A stretch of 27,270 nucleotides of DNA from Chara braunii. Its lineage: Eukaryota; Streptophyta; Charophyceae; Charales; Characeae. The position numbers and the translations under genes were made by a program. The stretch is from the NCBI GenBank assembly GCA_003427395.1, contig BFEA01000302.1, positions 1,180,158-1,207,427 on the forward strand. The letters run 5' to 3'. The notes under the pieces are model-generated. The model saw only the letters and a list, made by a program, of their open reading frames with translations, made no database searches and was not told the DNA's origin. Shown here one piece after another: positions 15,500-26,075 of this stretch. Every line of letters starts with the position of its first letter. Position 1 is the first letter of the stretch.

Positions 15500-17990
15500 G
15501 GATCAATTGGTACACCCATAAACTGCTGAGCAGACAAGACGTAGTTCAAGACCATATGGAACCGGATGAATAAACTTGCCTTCCTGAATTACCTGGGGCC
15601 GGTTTGTTTCACGATGAAAAAATGATATCCCCAAAAAACCAACTTGCCTTCCATGGTGACTGGCGTCAGGCTCTTAGGACTTCCAATTTTTTTTATTATT
15701 ATTATTGTATTCTCTATTTTTATCGATCTAAAAATGTCCTGAGTATTTCGATTAACACACAGGTAGTTTTGCGCACGGTAACCCTATAAGAGGAGGGGTT
15801 GTCGTGCTACACAGGACTGGCCAGCCGTGTCAGGTGCTCACGACGGGGAAGGGACCAGAGCGACTAGGCCGCGAGACGCAAGGGTCAACGTGAAAGGACA
15901 AAGGACGAGCGGTTACGAGAGAGGGGGACGCAAGCAATGGCGTCCGAGAGAGAGAGGACGAGAGAAAGTACGCGCGAGAGTCAGACACAGAAAAGGGAAC
16001 GGGATCCTCTTCACTACTTGTTGATGTCACCCACCTGACTAGTGCAGCGCACCGAAGGGTCTTTCTATGTCATTGTCAGTTGGCACCATGCTCTCTTCTC
16101 TGAGCAGGAGGCTCCGCGCGCGCTCCTAGGCTAATTAGTATGTGACTAGTGAGACGTTGGCAACTTCAAGCGAGTTTGACACGTGCTGACCTAGTGAAGG
16201 GAGAGGTGATACGAGCATCAGTTTGTGGTCAGGGTCTCAATGCGTATCCCTTGCGCGCTCAGACGGTCGGTCGACTTGGTTGACGTCAACTGCTTCTTCA
16301 CTTGATGTGCCCCGCTATTATGGTGGTCTTCACCCCAATCCTGGTGAGGAAGGCCCTTGACGGCGTTCAGTATGAAGCATCATTGAAGACCTCATCAACC
16401 CTCACGCATGAATTACGAAAGTTCACGTCTGTTCTCGGCAAGCACGGGCATGTAGGGCATCAGAGGGTCGCTTGACTATCCTCGAGAGAGTGAGAGGGGT
16501 GCGTGATCACTCGCGGGAGCGAGCCCGAGGCAAACCTGAAGGCTAACACACGGAAGGAGGAATGGACTTGCTGATCGGAGCACAAGCGAGGCGCTATGAC
16601 GCCAGGCATTTGACTTACCTGAGAGTTGCGTTGGAAGGTTCTGTATAACGAGAGTCAATCGTCCTACTTATGCGCTGCTCTGAGCCAACGTGAGAGGCCT
16701 GTGCATGAGGTCACAGTTGATGCTAGCTACCTCGTGACCGTGCACTTGTCAGTCATCGCAAGTGTTGCTTGAGAGTTGAATCTTCTGTTGAACTCACGAG
16801 TACGGGGGGCATAAACGGGGAACAAGTATCAGTAATCGTTGAGCGACTGAGGCCAAAGTAGGACGCGTGTCATACTCTCACAGGTTTGCGCAAGCGGAAA
16901 GGTAAACTGGTTACTAATGATATCCTCATTTTGGCTCAATGGGTTTTTTTTTGTTTTTTTTTTTTCTTTTCAAGATTAATGTCTGGCATAATCTTGCGAT
17001 GATGGGGATAAGTTGAGCCCTCACGGAAGAATAAAAAGGCACATCCCGAGTCTTGGCATGAGAGAAAGAGGTCGTTAAGTACAATAGTCAGGTGACACTT
17101 ATTCGTCGTTTAGTTGCCACTCTCGGTCCTTTCCTGCCTAGGCCTGAGGCCACATTTTTGATAAGTCACTCTGAGCAAGTGACTGAGAGCTCAATCGTGA
17201 TCCTCCCTACAACTTACTCTCTATGCTGCAGTTCTCTCTTGATGCGTTCGGGGTGGAGGTTAAAGTAGGGGTGTGGATGAACGTTGGTGGAGAAGTGGAC
17301 ATATATCGAGACATGCTTTGAAATAAAATTAGATAAGAGCATTTGTCTTCTCTCTGGCCTTGCTCACCTCTTTTTCTTTAAATTTCTCCCCCAACGCCTA
17401 ATGAACTCTTGATAACTATAATTATTGGGAATATACCCTCTCACAAATGAGCGTTTGCTAAGAAATGACAGGGAAAGAAGGCTCTACTGATCAGAGTTGG
17501 TGAACTCGCGTGCTATTACTTAGTTATATGTGCTTGTCGATAGAATTCTAACTGGCTGGTTAAGAAGTGGATGTTAAGAAGGTGGGGTCAGCGAAAGACG
17601 AGAGGGTGTCCTGACCTGTCCGGTAGACGTGTGATGTAAAAAGTGGTCTGATGGGTAAAACCCAACACTTTCTAAGGAAGGTGGCGTATCTACTTGCAAA
17701 ACACATAATCGATGGAGACTAATAGGGTTTGCATTGGGTAACAAAAGGGTTTCCGCAACGTGTCGCTAATCTGCTATTAATTGCTCAGTGATTTTGCCTT
17801 TTCAGTGAGAAGGGCCTAGGACTACCATTCCCCCCCTGTGTATGTGGAATCTTGTTTGCCTTGAGACTCAGGCTAACACATAGGCGTGTCGTCTATGACA
17901 CTGGTTATTGCTAAACAGGGTTTGCCATTGACAGTCCACAGTGCACCAATTAAGCACAGCGAGCCTCAGGCACAGCAGCACACCCGAGTA
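15500..17990. other. No gene recognised
   Basis: A GA-rich patch at 15900-15990 gives Arg-rich spurious frames. A T-rich run is at 16945-16970. CpG- and GAG-rich words are frequent. No open frame over 70 codons and no RNA gene or repeat family was recognised. Confidence 0.5.
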
Positions 17991-17992
17991 GC

Positions 17993-18080
17993 GCTTACGC
18001 TCGTACCTAGAGCGTTGAGTACTTTCTGAATGGAGTTTCCCGTTAACAGTACTCGACGCTCTGAATGAGCAGGGGTAAGC
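17993..18080. repeat. Isolated long stem-loop (~25 bp paired)
   Basis: AGAGCGTTGAGTACT (18009-18023) pairs with AGTACTCGACGCTCT (18048-18062) over 15 bp with one G-U. The stem is extended outward by GCTC/GAGC (17999-18002 and 18067-18070) and GCTTAC/GTAAGC (17993-17998 and 18075-18080), with small internal loops. The terminal loop is 24 nt. Size and shape are compatible with a small-RNA precursor or a short foldback element. No flanking direct repeat was identified. Confidence 0.7.
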
Positions 18081-19694
18081 AGCTAACGGTGTGGTACATG
18101 CGATGCTTATGTGGGTACCTCGAGGGTGCCACTAGCAAGTGACAATTGATTCAGAAAAGACGGGTCTCCCTAAACTCTATAATGCGATAAAGATTAGAAG
18201 CAAAAGTTTTATCTGGCCGTGATCCGTTTTAGGCTACAAAGGCAAGCCGTATATACTTTGAATCCTATGTGAGAGGTGTGCGCATATCCCCTCTTTTCTT
18301 TTGCACTGCCCTTAAGAGAACGGAGTCTGCAAAGGTTTGGCGTTGTGCACCAGGAATGTCTTCCTTGCATTACCCTGTCTCGAGTTAACTGTTATAACCG
18401 CTTACATCTCACATCGCACAAGGGTAAAATCAAAAGTTAAAAATTTTGGGTTACACGCGTGCGAAAATTGTCCTTGACGGGACTTTACAACGTATTTAGA
18501 ATAGCAGCAACCTCTGATGACGCCACTCTCGTCACAGATGACTCGAGACAGATCTCAATAACACCCAGTGTTGCTCCCAAACGGGAGTGATTCGTGCGAT
18601 ACTCACTTGAGCAAACTGACGGTCCGTGGACTATTGACCGGAGGTGTAAGGAGAGGGCTTAATTGGAAAGTACCAACGGAGTAAGAAAGATGGGAAGACA
18701 TGTAACCAGGGACTGTCGGGCAAACCAGAGTAAAGCTGGAAAGAGAGTTTTCGACCTGATTCCTTATGAAAGATCTCATCGACCATTAGACTAGCTGGCT
18801 CTGCACAATATTTCAGACCTCAAAGCATTCAAAAGTCTAGTTACCCAATGGACTTCAACCCTTAGAGAATACTTCAGCAATATTTGGTAAGGGATTGTCA
18901 CTGCTCAAATTACGTATGGATCAGTTTCGGACAAAAAAACATCAAAGACACCCGTGCCAATATCAGTGTGTACTCCTGTAAGTAAGCACGATTCAGCCAA
19001 CTCTAGTCAGCAAGTCAGTGTTGAGCACCCAACCTGACCTCCTCAAGTCAGCGTCACTTGGCTGATCAGGTATATACTCAGCCTGCACCGAAGTTATCGG
19101 CAGTTACCGAGCATCCTGGCTAATACCAGCGACCTCGAGTCTGAAAACAACTTTCTACACTGAGTGTGAAACCCGACAGAGCAACTTGCAGTCTAAACTC
19201 ATCTACTTCCAGGGTCTTCGGACTTGAAAGGGATCAGCAGTGGACCTGTTGTTGTTGTTGCAATAGAAATCAGCAACTTCGACTAATCATCACTCGGTCT
19301 TTGTCAACCCGTCACAAGATCGGTATCAACCCATCAACAGTCTGTGGCTTGTTACCCGATAACGTCCAGTTATCTGAGACACTATCAGTGATCTTCAGTC
19401 AGAGTTCACTACTACCTACCCCCTTTTGTCATCAGGCAGACCCTCGGCAGTCGAGTAAATCAAGGCAAAGGACGACAGTCAGTGAGCGTCTCATCGATGA
19501 AGTCAGAACCCAATACTTGTTTGCTAGGTGTTATTCAGCCCTGCTGAGGCTGTTAATCACTCCTACTTTTCCCTGCGCTTAGTAAACTAGTGATTAGAGA
19601 AAAAGAGAGCATGAAGGACCGGAAGGTCGTATTGATAAGGAACAAATCGAACAGGGATAGAAAGGAGGGATGAAAAGATGAAGCATGTCAGAAC
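18081..19694. other. No convincing gene; TCAGT/CAGTC-rich sequence
   Basis: A 138-codon plus frame (19166-19582) begins with GTG and has a Cys run (codons TGT/TGC from a TTG repeat) and a Ser/Thr-rich, featureless product. I do not accept it. TCAGT, CAGTC and GTCAGT words are common from 18900 to 20150. Confidence 0.45.
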
Positions 19695-19852
19695 ATGGAA
19701 TCGCACAAGCAAACTCGGAGGGAAACTGCGGTCAGAATAACGGGGGAGAGAAAGTTTATTGAATACATGGTCTACTTCTATGACTGTAATAGCAAGCTGC
19801 ACAACACCGGTTCGTCGTTGGAGACGGTGGGGGGGGCTAGAGCATGTCTCAA
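19695..19852 (+). CDS. Possible upstream exon, hypothetical
   Basis: From an ATG at 19695 (frame open from about 19670) a 53-codon frame runs to a TGA at 19854. The product has protein-like composition, with KFIEYMVYFYDCNSK in the middle and GSSLETVGGARACL near the end. The end reads AA followed by GTGAGC, an acceptable 5' splice site at 19853. If spliced, it could feed the 20159-20647 frame through an AG near 20149, which would keep phase. The polypyrimidine tract there is poor. No domain was recognised. This is a hypothesis based on composition and splice-like signals only. Confidence 0.3.
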
Positions 19853-20158
19853 GTGAGCGCAAGGCCATTCGAAATTTCCTTCTAAAAATTATCATCGGCA
19901 TCCTAAACCAGCAAAAGTTACCTAACAATCTGCAACTCGCCCCAACATTTTCAACAGTCAAGTGACCAGCATTCCGTGACCTGTCAACTCAGCAATATCC
20001 AGCCATTCGAGTCACTCGGAAGTCTCAGTTAAAGATCCAATTAGCATTCAGTCACTATCATCTCTCAGAAGAGATCAATGTCAGTCGGGCAAAATTTTTC
20101 ATCCAAAGGTACGAGGGTCAGAGTCAACATTCAGTAACTGCACATAAGTGTCGTTCAG

Positions 20159-20647
20159 TTGTCCTTTGTCCAAGAGACTGTTATAGCCGGCCTCAACAGG
20201 ATTGTCTCGGAGGATGCTTTCCAACAGCGATACGTCAGTGCAGACGGTTTCAAACAAGGGGATCTATCTATCTATGTCGTTCACACTGACTTTGCAGGAG
20301 GTACTATCCATGACTTGAAGGTTCATTTGAAAAAGGATAAAGAAACCTATAAGCACTTTGACTCAGTCTGGATCTCGACAGCCACATACTTTGAGAGGAA
20401 GGAGAGAGAGCTAGATGAGAGTGGGGTGACGCTGATTCGTAGTTTCGGACCGAAGCTCTGCACAGACTACCACAAACCTCCAGTTCCCTTTACTCTCACT
20501 GATGGTTTCTATTGGGGTAATCTGGTGGATTTGACCAAGAGGTACGTTTCACCTGCAACGATTGATTATGAGGCGGTGACTGAACCATCAGAGTTCCAAC
20601 ATCTTAGACGAGAGATTTTCTCTCAACCATATCTCTCTACACTATGA
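20159..20647 (+). CDS. Hypothetical protein, probable exon (162 codons)
   Basis: This is the most protein-like uninterrupted frame in the window. It has balanced composition, many aromatic and charged residues, no low-complexity, and ends at TGA 20645-20647. The annotated first codon is TTG, and the frame stays open about 20 nt further upstream without an ATG, so the real 5' end is probably a splice acceptor (a CAG ends at 20158, an AAG at about 20149). Local features are a Gly-Gly turn in TDFAGGTIHDLK near residue 45, a WISTATYFERKEREL stretch near residue 72, and a Pro-rich YHKPPVPF near residue 106. I recognise no family or catalytic motif. No transmembrane segment or signal peptide is evident. 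It could be the last exon of a host gene or a fragment of a mobile-element protein. Confidence 0.5.
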   Translation: MSFVQETVIAGLNRIVSEDAFQQRYVSADGFKQGDLSIYVVHTDFAGGTIHDLKVHLKKDKETYKHFDSVWISTATYFERKERELDESGVTLIRSFGPKLCTDYHKPPVPFTLTDGFYWGNLVDLTKRYVSPATIDYEAVTEPSEFQHLRREIFSQPYLSTL

Positions 20648-21736
20648 GCGAATCATGGGTTTTGGTTGGAAATGTGCTGAACTCGCAGGCTTCAGGTGGC
20701 TTCACATCCAGAGACCAGAATCTCAGGAAGTACGAAGACATGGCTCGAAGCACAAGAGACGCACAACAAAATGAGAAAATGAGTGTGTGACTCAGAGGGA
20801 TGAGTGAGGACTCTTGACTGGTGTTGGTCGTGCTCTCTCCATGTATACTTTATGAGACCGTTATGAGTTCTCATTCTTCTCCCACTTATCCTTGCCATCC
20901 CTCGAGTCAATCAGTCCTGCATCATTTGCATTGACTCTGCTTAATGATTATGCTTCTTGATGATCTCGTCACAGTTCTAAAAATTAGAAAATTGGCAAAA
21001 CTGATGCATGCATGACATACCAGAATTTTATGATTAATATTTGCATGATTTTTGTTGTTCCGAATCAAAATAAAAGATTCCTAAGACCAGGGACCGACGA
21101 AGACCGCAATTTAAGGGTCTCGCTTGAAGTCAGACGCACACAACAGCAAGAGATTTGTTTTAATTAATTTATTTTATTTATTGTAAAACAACATCAAAAT
21201 CTTGCGTGACAGTCTGTTGGCTTTCCGGTCGCCCGAAGTGGCCCGACTGGGAAACGTGCGACATCGCGCGTACCCCCTATTCTACAGCGTACGAGAAAAC
21301 GCCCTTGACCGGTTCACCTCTGCGATTGCAACTGATTAGCTTTCGTACTGTGGACTGGTAGCTCGGCGGGGATACGCCCACCGAAAGGAGGTGACAGCTT
21401 CCACAGGTGGAGGTAAGATGTACCTCGTGTAGGCCATATCCTTTTACGTAATACAATGAATTCTAAGTTATACAGTTAGCTTAGGAAACGAGGATGTCTG
21501 AACTATATAGCCCTTCCTATCGTTTGTATTCCAATCGATGAGCTTCTATCACTTGAAAGTGCCTACATAAGAAGATGGACTTCATCTTTGAATGCTAAAG
21601 GCGTAATTCGGAGATATAATAAGAGGAATAAGAAAATGAGGAAAAAGCGGAAGAAATCTCGATGATGCGAATTCCCATATGAGAGACCGCTAATATTCTG
21701 AACAAAGGATATGAAGTCGGAAAAATTACTAAAGGT
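20648..21736. other. No gene recognised
   Basis: AT-rich around 20980-21080 and 21150-21200. A GC-richer section at 21205-21420 contains several inverted pairs (for example CCCGAAGTGGCCCGACTGGG) and may be the structured leader of the decayed element that follows. No RNA gene could be assigned. Confidence 0.45.
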
Positions 21737-22210
21737 GTGCAAATTTGCGGAAAAAAAAAAGTCAGGAGAATTATATCGACTGAAGGACAGGTATGGGGTC
21801 AGGATTGGCGGGTGATTGCCAGGGAGATATGTATGAGTACATTCACTATAAGGAAACAACATGTTAGTGTACTACTTACGGACTTAAAGAAGAAACTGGA
21901 GGAAGGTGGAAAGTTCACACTCCAAAAGTTGAAGGGCGGTACATTGTCCAAGAATAACTGAGATCTGAAGAATCGGCTACATTAGTTACTTAAGAATCCA
22001 CGGGCGAAGAACGACCTCTATAGGTTTGACAAGATGGATTTGTTCGAACTATTCCTAGCAACGAACTTGTTTTAAAAAACGGTGTGCCGAAGTGGACCGG
22101 GAGACATGTTGGGATGAGTGCTTTAACGAAAATTTAGGTTTAATACTAGAAGGAAGTTTTGTATCTCGATTACTTATGACATTGAAGTATGTAAGAAAGC
22201 AGTACGAAGG
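21737..22210 (+). pseudogene. Probable N-terminal part of the decayed retroelement ORF
   Basis: A 74-codon frame (21737-21961) is Lys-rich and protein-like. The same frame continues with stops at about 21983, 22073 and later, while a neighbouring frame carries a plausible stretch (EVDRETCWDECFNENL) near 22086-22133. No zinc finger and no GIY-YIG endonuclease motif could be recognised. I attach it to the reverse transcriptase because of its position, strand and similar codon use. Confidence 0.35.
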
Positions 22211-23961
22211 GTGGTTACAAACCATATTATAAGTCACCTACCGCTAGTTGAGGCTATGTTCACATACAAGAAGATCAGAACAGCTTGGAATAATAACAAA
22301 TCGGTTTTTGAGATTCTCCATAACCACCAATTTGCAGTGGAGAAATCGGTGGGTGTCTGCAAATGTGCAGGATACAACCTCCCAAAAGAAGGGAGCCACG
22401 TGATCTGTAGATTAAGCAAGTTGGAAGGGGTGAGCGGAATAATCAAGAATGCACAAAATATTCTAATTCCTAATCAGGAAGGACGGAAAAAAACAGAGTA
22501 CGAAAGGAGATTAATGATATGTTAACGGAACTAGGGGTTGAGAAACACTTTGGGTATGATGATTTTTGAGATGTATGCAAGCGATAGTTAATCTTGGAAA
22601 TGTGGATGGGAATTCAATCACGAATATGAGGGAGATGAGGAGGGACCTTGTGTTAACTGCAGTTGATAGGAACCCATGTGAAACTGTAATCATGTGCCCA
22701 GAAAAATATGTAGAGGGAATAAAGACAATATTATGGGATAATGGGAGCTTTGTTGTCGAATAAAGAACAGAGGCGGAGGCGTTGGTGCAGAGTGAGGGGG
22801 AGTACAAGGAAAAAGGACTGGAACGAATGGGTAGATGGGATAGGAAAGGGAGAGTGGGATGAGCTTATATAGTTCCGAAAAATAAGGACTTAAATAAATT
22901 TCATCCGATTAGCCCTTCATTTTCGGAACCAAGCAACATAGCGGGGAAAAGACTTGCAAGGTGCTTGAATCATTTACTTTATTTACTCCCAAGGAACATG
23001 CATTTCAACCCAAAATCAACGGGGTTATTGTTACAAAAGATGAAAGAGGTGAACAAAGTGGTTGAGAGGAGAAAAAGAGGGGGACTTATGTGTGCGTCTT
23101 TCGATATAAAAGAGATATTTAGCAAGTTGCGACACGAAGCAATCAAGAATGCTTTGAATTGGTTGATTCTATGTTGGGAAAGATAAGAACGAAGTCGCGA
23201 TTAAGAGACGAGGTAAAGGGACTTCGTTTTCAACAAAAATGGGGAACGAGAGCTGGCTTCATGTTAGCTTTGAAGAGATTCGATGAGTGGTGTACTTTGA
23301 GCTTTCGAACACGTACATCATGACCTCTGATAGACTAATCAAACAGGAGACAGGTATTCCAATGGGAAAGAGTAGTAGTCCCCCATTGGTTTGTATCCTT
23401 TGTGTATTTAATGAATACATTTTTTTATCAAGCCTAGGGAAAGTTAGAAGACTAGTACATGCGACTAGACTTATCGACGATGTTACACTATTTGTATGGA
23501 GCAATGGGAAGGACGATGATAAGAAGGCGAAATGAATCATCAAACAATTCAGATTGGCGTATGATGAGGAGTTGACATTGGAACAAACAGATATGAATGG
23601 AGAAGAGTGGGGCTTCCTGGGAATAAAAATGAGAGTGGAGAAGGGAAGAAAACTGACCACTCAACTGATTCCTAAAAAACTAAATCAGATTTGGAAAGGA
23701 GGTGATCTTGATTCTCGGACACTACAGGATTTTAACTCATATTCCTCTGTGCCGCAGAAGAAAGCAGTTATTACAAGCTACATGCATAGGATTATGCAGA
23801 CGACGGACCTACATCTAGTGGGCTTGGGACTATTGTCTCTGAAGAGACAGCCGAGACTGCAGGGGTACTCAACTAAGTTCTTCAACCACTATCTATGGAG
23901 GTTCATTCATAAAAAAACGCCTCTATGGGAACCCTGGGGACAAAAATTTTGTGGACGGTGA
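22211..23961 (+). pseudogene. Penelope-like reverse transcriptase, frameshifted
   Basis: The coding signal moves from frame 2 (22211-22525) to frame 3 (22566-23186, stops at 22761 and 22860), back to frame 2 (about 23168-23320) and then to frame 1 (23287-23961, stop at 23533). RT landmarks appear in order. There is a fingers stretch VPKNKDLNKFHPISPSFSEP from 22872. Palm motif A is FDIKEIFSKL (23099). Motif B is GIPMGKSSSP (23353). Motif C is LIDDV (23470-23484), with Leu where most relatives have Tyr. FLGIK follows near 23615, then a thumb stretch YSSVPQKKAVITSYMHRI near 23738-23790. The combination of GxPMG, xxDDV and a K-K/R thumb helix fits Penelope-like elements better than LINEs or LTR elements. 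No GIY-YIG endonuclease was found on either side. The copy is dead; it could also be a relative of another poorly known RT group. Confidence 0.65.
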
Positions 23962-24153
23962 AGAGTAGGTAAAGAGGGGAATACCTACCTTCATATCGCA
24001 AACGAAGTAAGCAGGGTCTGATGATGAACGTATGCGTAAAGGTAAGTACCTAGCGTAACCCTAGATGGGTTTTGCGACTTGACGCGCAAGTAGGAAAGGA
24101 AGGATCGAAGAAACCGTGTGGAACAGCAGAGTATCTGTGACAAACTGGATAGC

Positions 24154-24610
24154 TTGAAGATTTACTGTGGATTCAAAATTTTGTAATTTACAACGGATAA
24201 AAGAGATAAGGGTCGAAATTGGGGAGATACGCAAAAATCTTAAGTACGGAAATGAAGACCTGGCAAAAGGAGGGGATGCAGAAAAAACGGTAAGTACACG
24301 GTTAACCCTGATTTTGAATTTTGGAATTTCAGTCGTACTGGAGAAATGCGGGGATATGGGCCGAACGGAAAAAATACGTAGAAATCTGAAGTACGAAAAT
24401 GAGGGTCTGGCGAAAGGACGAAATTCGGAAAAAACGGTGAGTACAAAGGTAGCCTGAAGATTTAATGTTGATTCCGAATTTTAGAATTTTTCAACGGATA
24501 AACGAGATAAGGGTCGTACAGGAGAAATGAGGAGAAATTTGAAATACGGAAGTAAAGGCTTGACAAAAGAAAGAAAACCAGAAGAAACAGTAAACACAGG
24601 TCTGACTCAA
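24154..24610 (+). repeat. Imperfect tandem repeat (~150 bp, 3 copies) after the RT remnant
   Basis: A segment encoding a basic phrase like IRKNLKYGNEDLAKG-...EKTVST occurs around 24225-24300, 24375-24450 and 24530-24600. An AT-rich linker (GAAGATTTA.TGT.GATTC.AA) precedes copies 1 and 3. GTAAGTAC and GTGAGTAC follow copies 1 and 2, and a TTTCAG precedes copy 2, so the linkers look like very short introns. The repeat may be the 3' region of the Penelope-like element. No known domain. Confidence 0.65.
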
Positions 24611-24760
24611 GCAAGCAGTAACTGGATGGGAGAAAAGCAGTCAAGCTCTACGGTAACTACTGGAAACGTATGGGAATACGGAAGCTACGAGAGAGAGGTA
24701 CAACTAAGAGGATTTGGGAAGTGTAGTATATTACCCGTAGTCCACTGGTAAGTCGCCATC

Positions 24761-25105
24761 TCGAAGTCGCGTCCCCCTAATGAAGCTGGATCTAGCACCA
24801 GCTGAAACCGGTAGGGGAGAGCCAAAGTACTCTGCTATAGTGTTGTGGTAGAAGAGTACACCATAGTGGATATGGCGTTGCATGGGGTTTGCCTAGGATA
24901 TGTTGTAGTCTTACCATGGTTAACGACGAACTCTCTGTAATCTCTGTTTATCTTTTTTCGAGTTCAACTCGAGTTCGAGTTTTCACATATTTTGCAGGTT
25001 GATTGTCTCTCGTGACTTATGACTTGCTATGTGATGGATTGGTAACGATATACTTCTTTCCATAACCTTCCTCAACCAATTATCATTTTTTTCCTGTTCA
25101 AGTAT
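24761..25105. other. No gene recognised
   Basis: Contains a CTCGAGTTCGAG-type palindromic patch at 24960-24985 (TTCGAGTTCAACTCGAGTTC). Otherwise featureless. Confidence 0.5.
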
Positions 25106-25109
25106 AATG

Positions 25110-25330
25110 TTGTACCGGGAAGCTTTGTTTGACTGTACACCATGTTAAAAAGAGTTGTTCGGTATATCGTAGGCGGAAAGCGAGAAGAGAACAACAAACT
25201 AGGGTTTATCTTTAAACATATGTACCCGGTAAACCGTAGGTAAAGAGAGAGAAGAGGATAATAGACGAGGGGCTATTACAAACTGTTTTGTCGAAGTTTC
25301 GCCAACCTATTAAGAGGCTGAACCATCCCA
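25110..25330 (-). mobile_element. Decayed hammerhead element (retrozyme-like), minus strand
   Basis: Read on the minus strand from 25330, the sequence follows the element at 1457-1580 closely. GGTTCAGCCTC is kept. The core CTGATGAG appears as TTAATAGG and GAAACAG as AAAACAG. Then come CAGTTTGT, AGCCCCTCGT, CCTCTTCTC and TACGGTTTACCGGG. Most changes are transitions. A second copy of the pyrimidine-rich and TACGATATACCG section follows about 67 nt later (25160-25202 against 25227-25270 in plus coordinates). The core is too damaged to be active. It shows the family is dispersed and old enough to have decayed copies. Confidence 0.7.
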
Positions 25331-25484
25331 TCGAAGAAAAAAAAATAAAATTATTTCTTGTAATTTAAAAAAATATATATGTTATGCATAAAAACAAGTT
25401 GAACAACTTTTGCCTCAACAAACATCAAAATTATTCACCAAAGTTCAAATAAAAATTAAATTTTTAAAAAAGTTTTCTATTTTT

Positions 25485-25545
25485 TTATCTTTTTCATCTC
25501 TGCGTACGGTTCAACGGAGAGATCAATTTGACGACATAAACATGA
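25485..25545 (+). mobile_element. Short plus-strand fragment of the hammerhead element family
   Basis: CTCTGCGTACGGTTCAACGG then AGAGATCAATTTGACGACATA parallels CTCTGCCTACAGTTTACCGG then GCAGTTCTATTTGACGATATA at 1540-1578. The sequence upstream is T-rich instead of carrying the ribozyme core, so only the section downstream of the hammerhead is present. Confidence 0.5.
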
Positions 25546-25689
25546 AGGCTACCTGTTGGGATGCCCGAATCACATTGTTTGCCCGAGCAGGCAGATCGTC
25601 TAAGACGAGAGGAAGGTTCAATAAATAAATAAACAACAACAAACAAACCCAAAAGAAATTACATCTAAAAACATTAAAATAAAACTATA

Positions 25690-25813
25690 TTATGCTCCAT
25701 TACCTAACGTACACGTACGAGGTGTCTTCGTACGAAACGTAAACGTAATATTTTGACGGGACCTGTACGATAACTTGTACGTCATCTCGTACATTTTATA
25801 CATCCACGTACGG

Positions 25814-25855
<42 letters not shown>

Positions 25856-26075
25856 AACAATTATGAAAATACAATACGTTATGTAATAGCATAATACAAG
25901 GAACATTTGATGTATCATCATCTCCAGATTCTTATTAGAATTTAAGAAAAATAAAATAAAATAATACTGAATTATAAAATAAAATAAAAACTCGGACCGC
26001 CCCCTTACGTACGAGTACCATATGAGTACAGGAGTAAAAATTCATACTTATACGAGGGTGCGTACATGTGGCAAC
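25690..26075. repeat. GTAC/CGTACG-rich AT region
   Basis: About a dozen GTAC words, many inside CGTACG or ACGTAC, lie in an otherwise AT-rich stretch. They are concentrated at 25705-25815 and 26005-26070, on either side of a poly-A run. GTAC is also repeated at 590-625. No coding potential. Confidence 0.5.
25815..25852. repeat. Poly-A run
   Basis: About 38 A directly after a CCACGTACGG motif. It may be a retroposon tail. Confidence 0.9.

Noticed and set aside
19166-19961. 138-codon plus frame and 124-codon minus frame
   Set aside because: The first starts with GTG and has a Cys run from a TTG repeat with no domain. The second is the shadow of the better plus-strand frame at 19695-19852.
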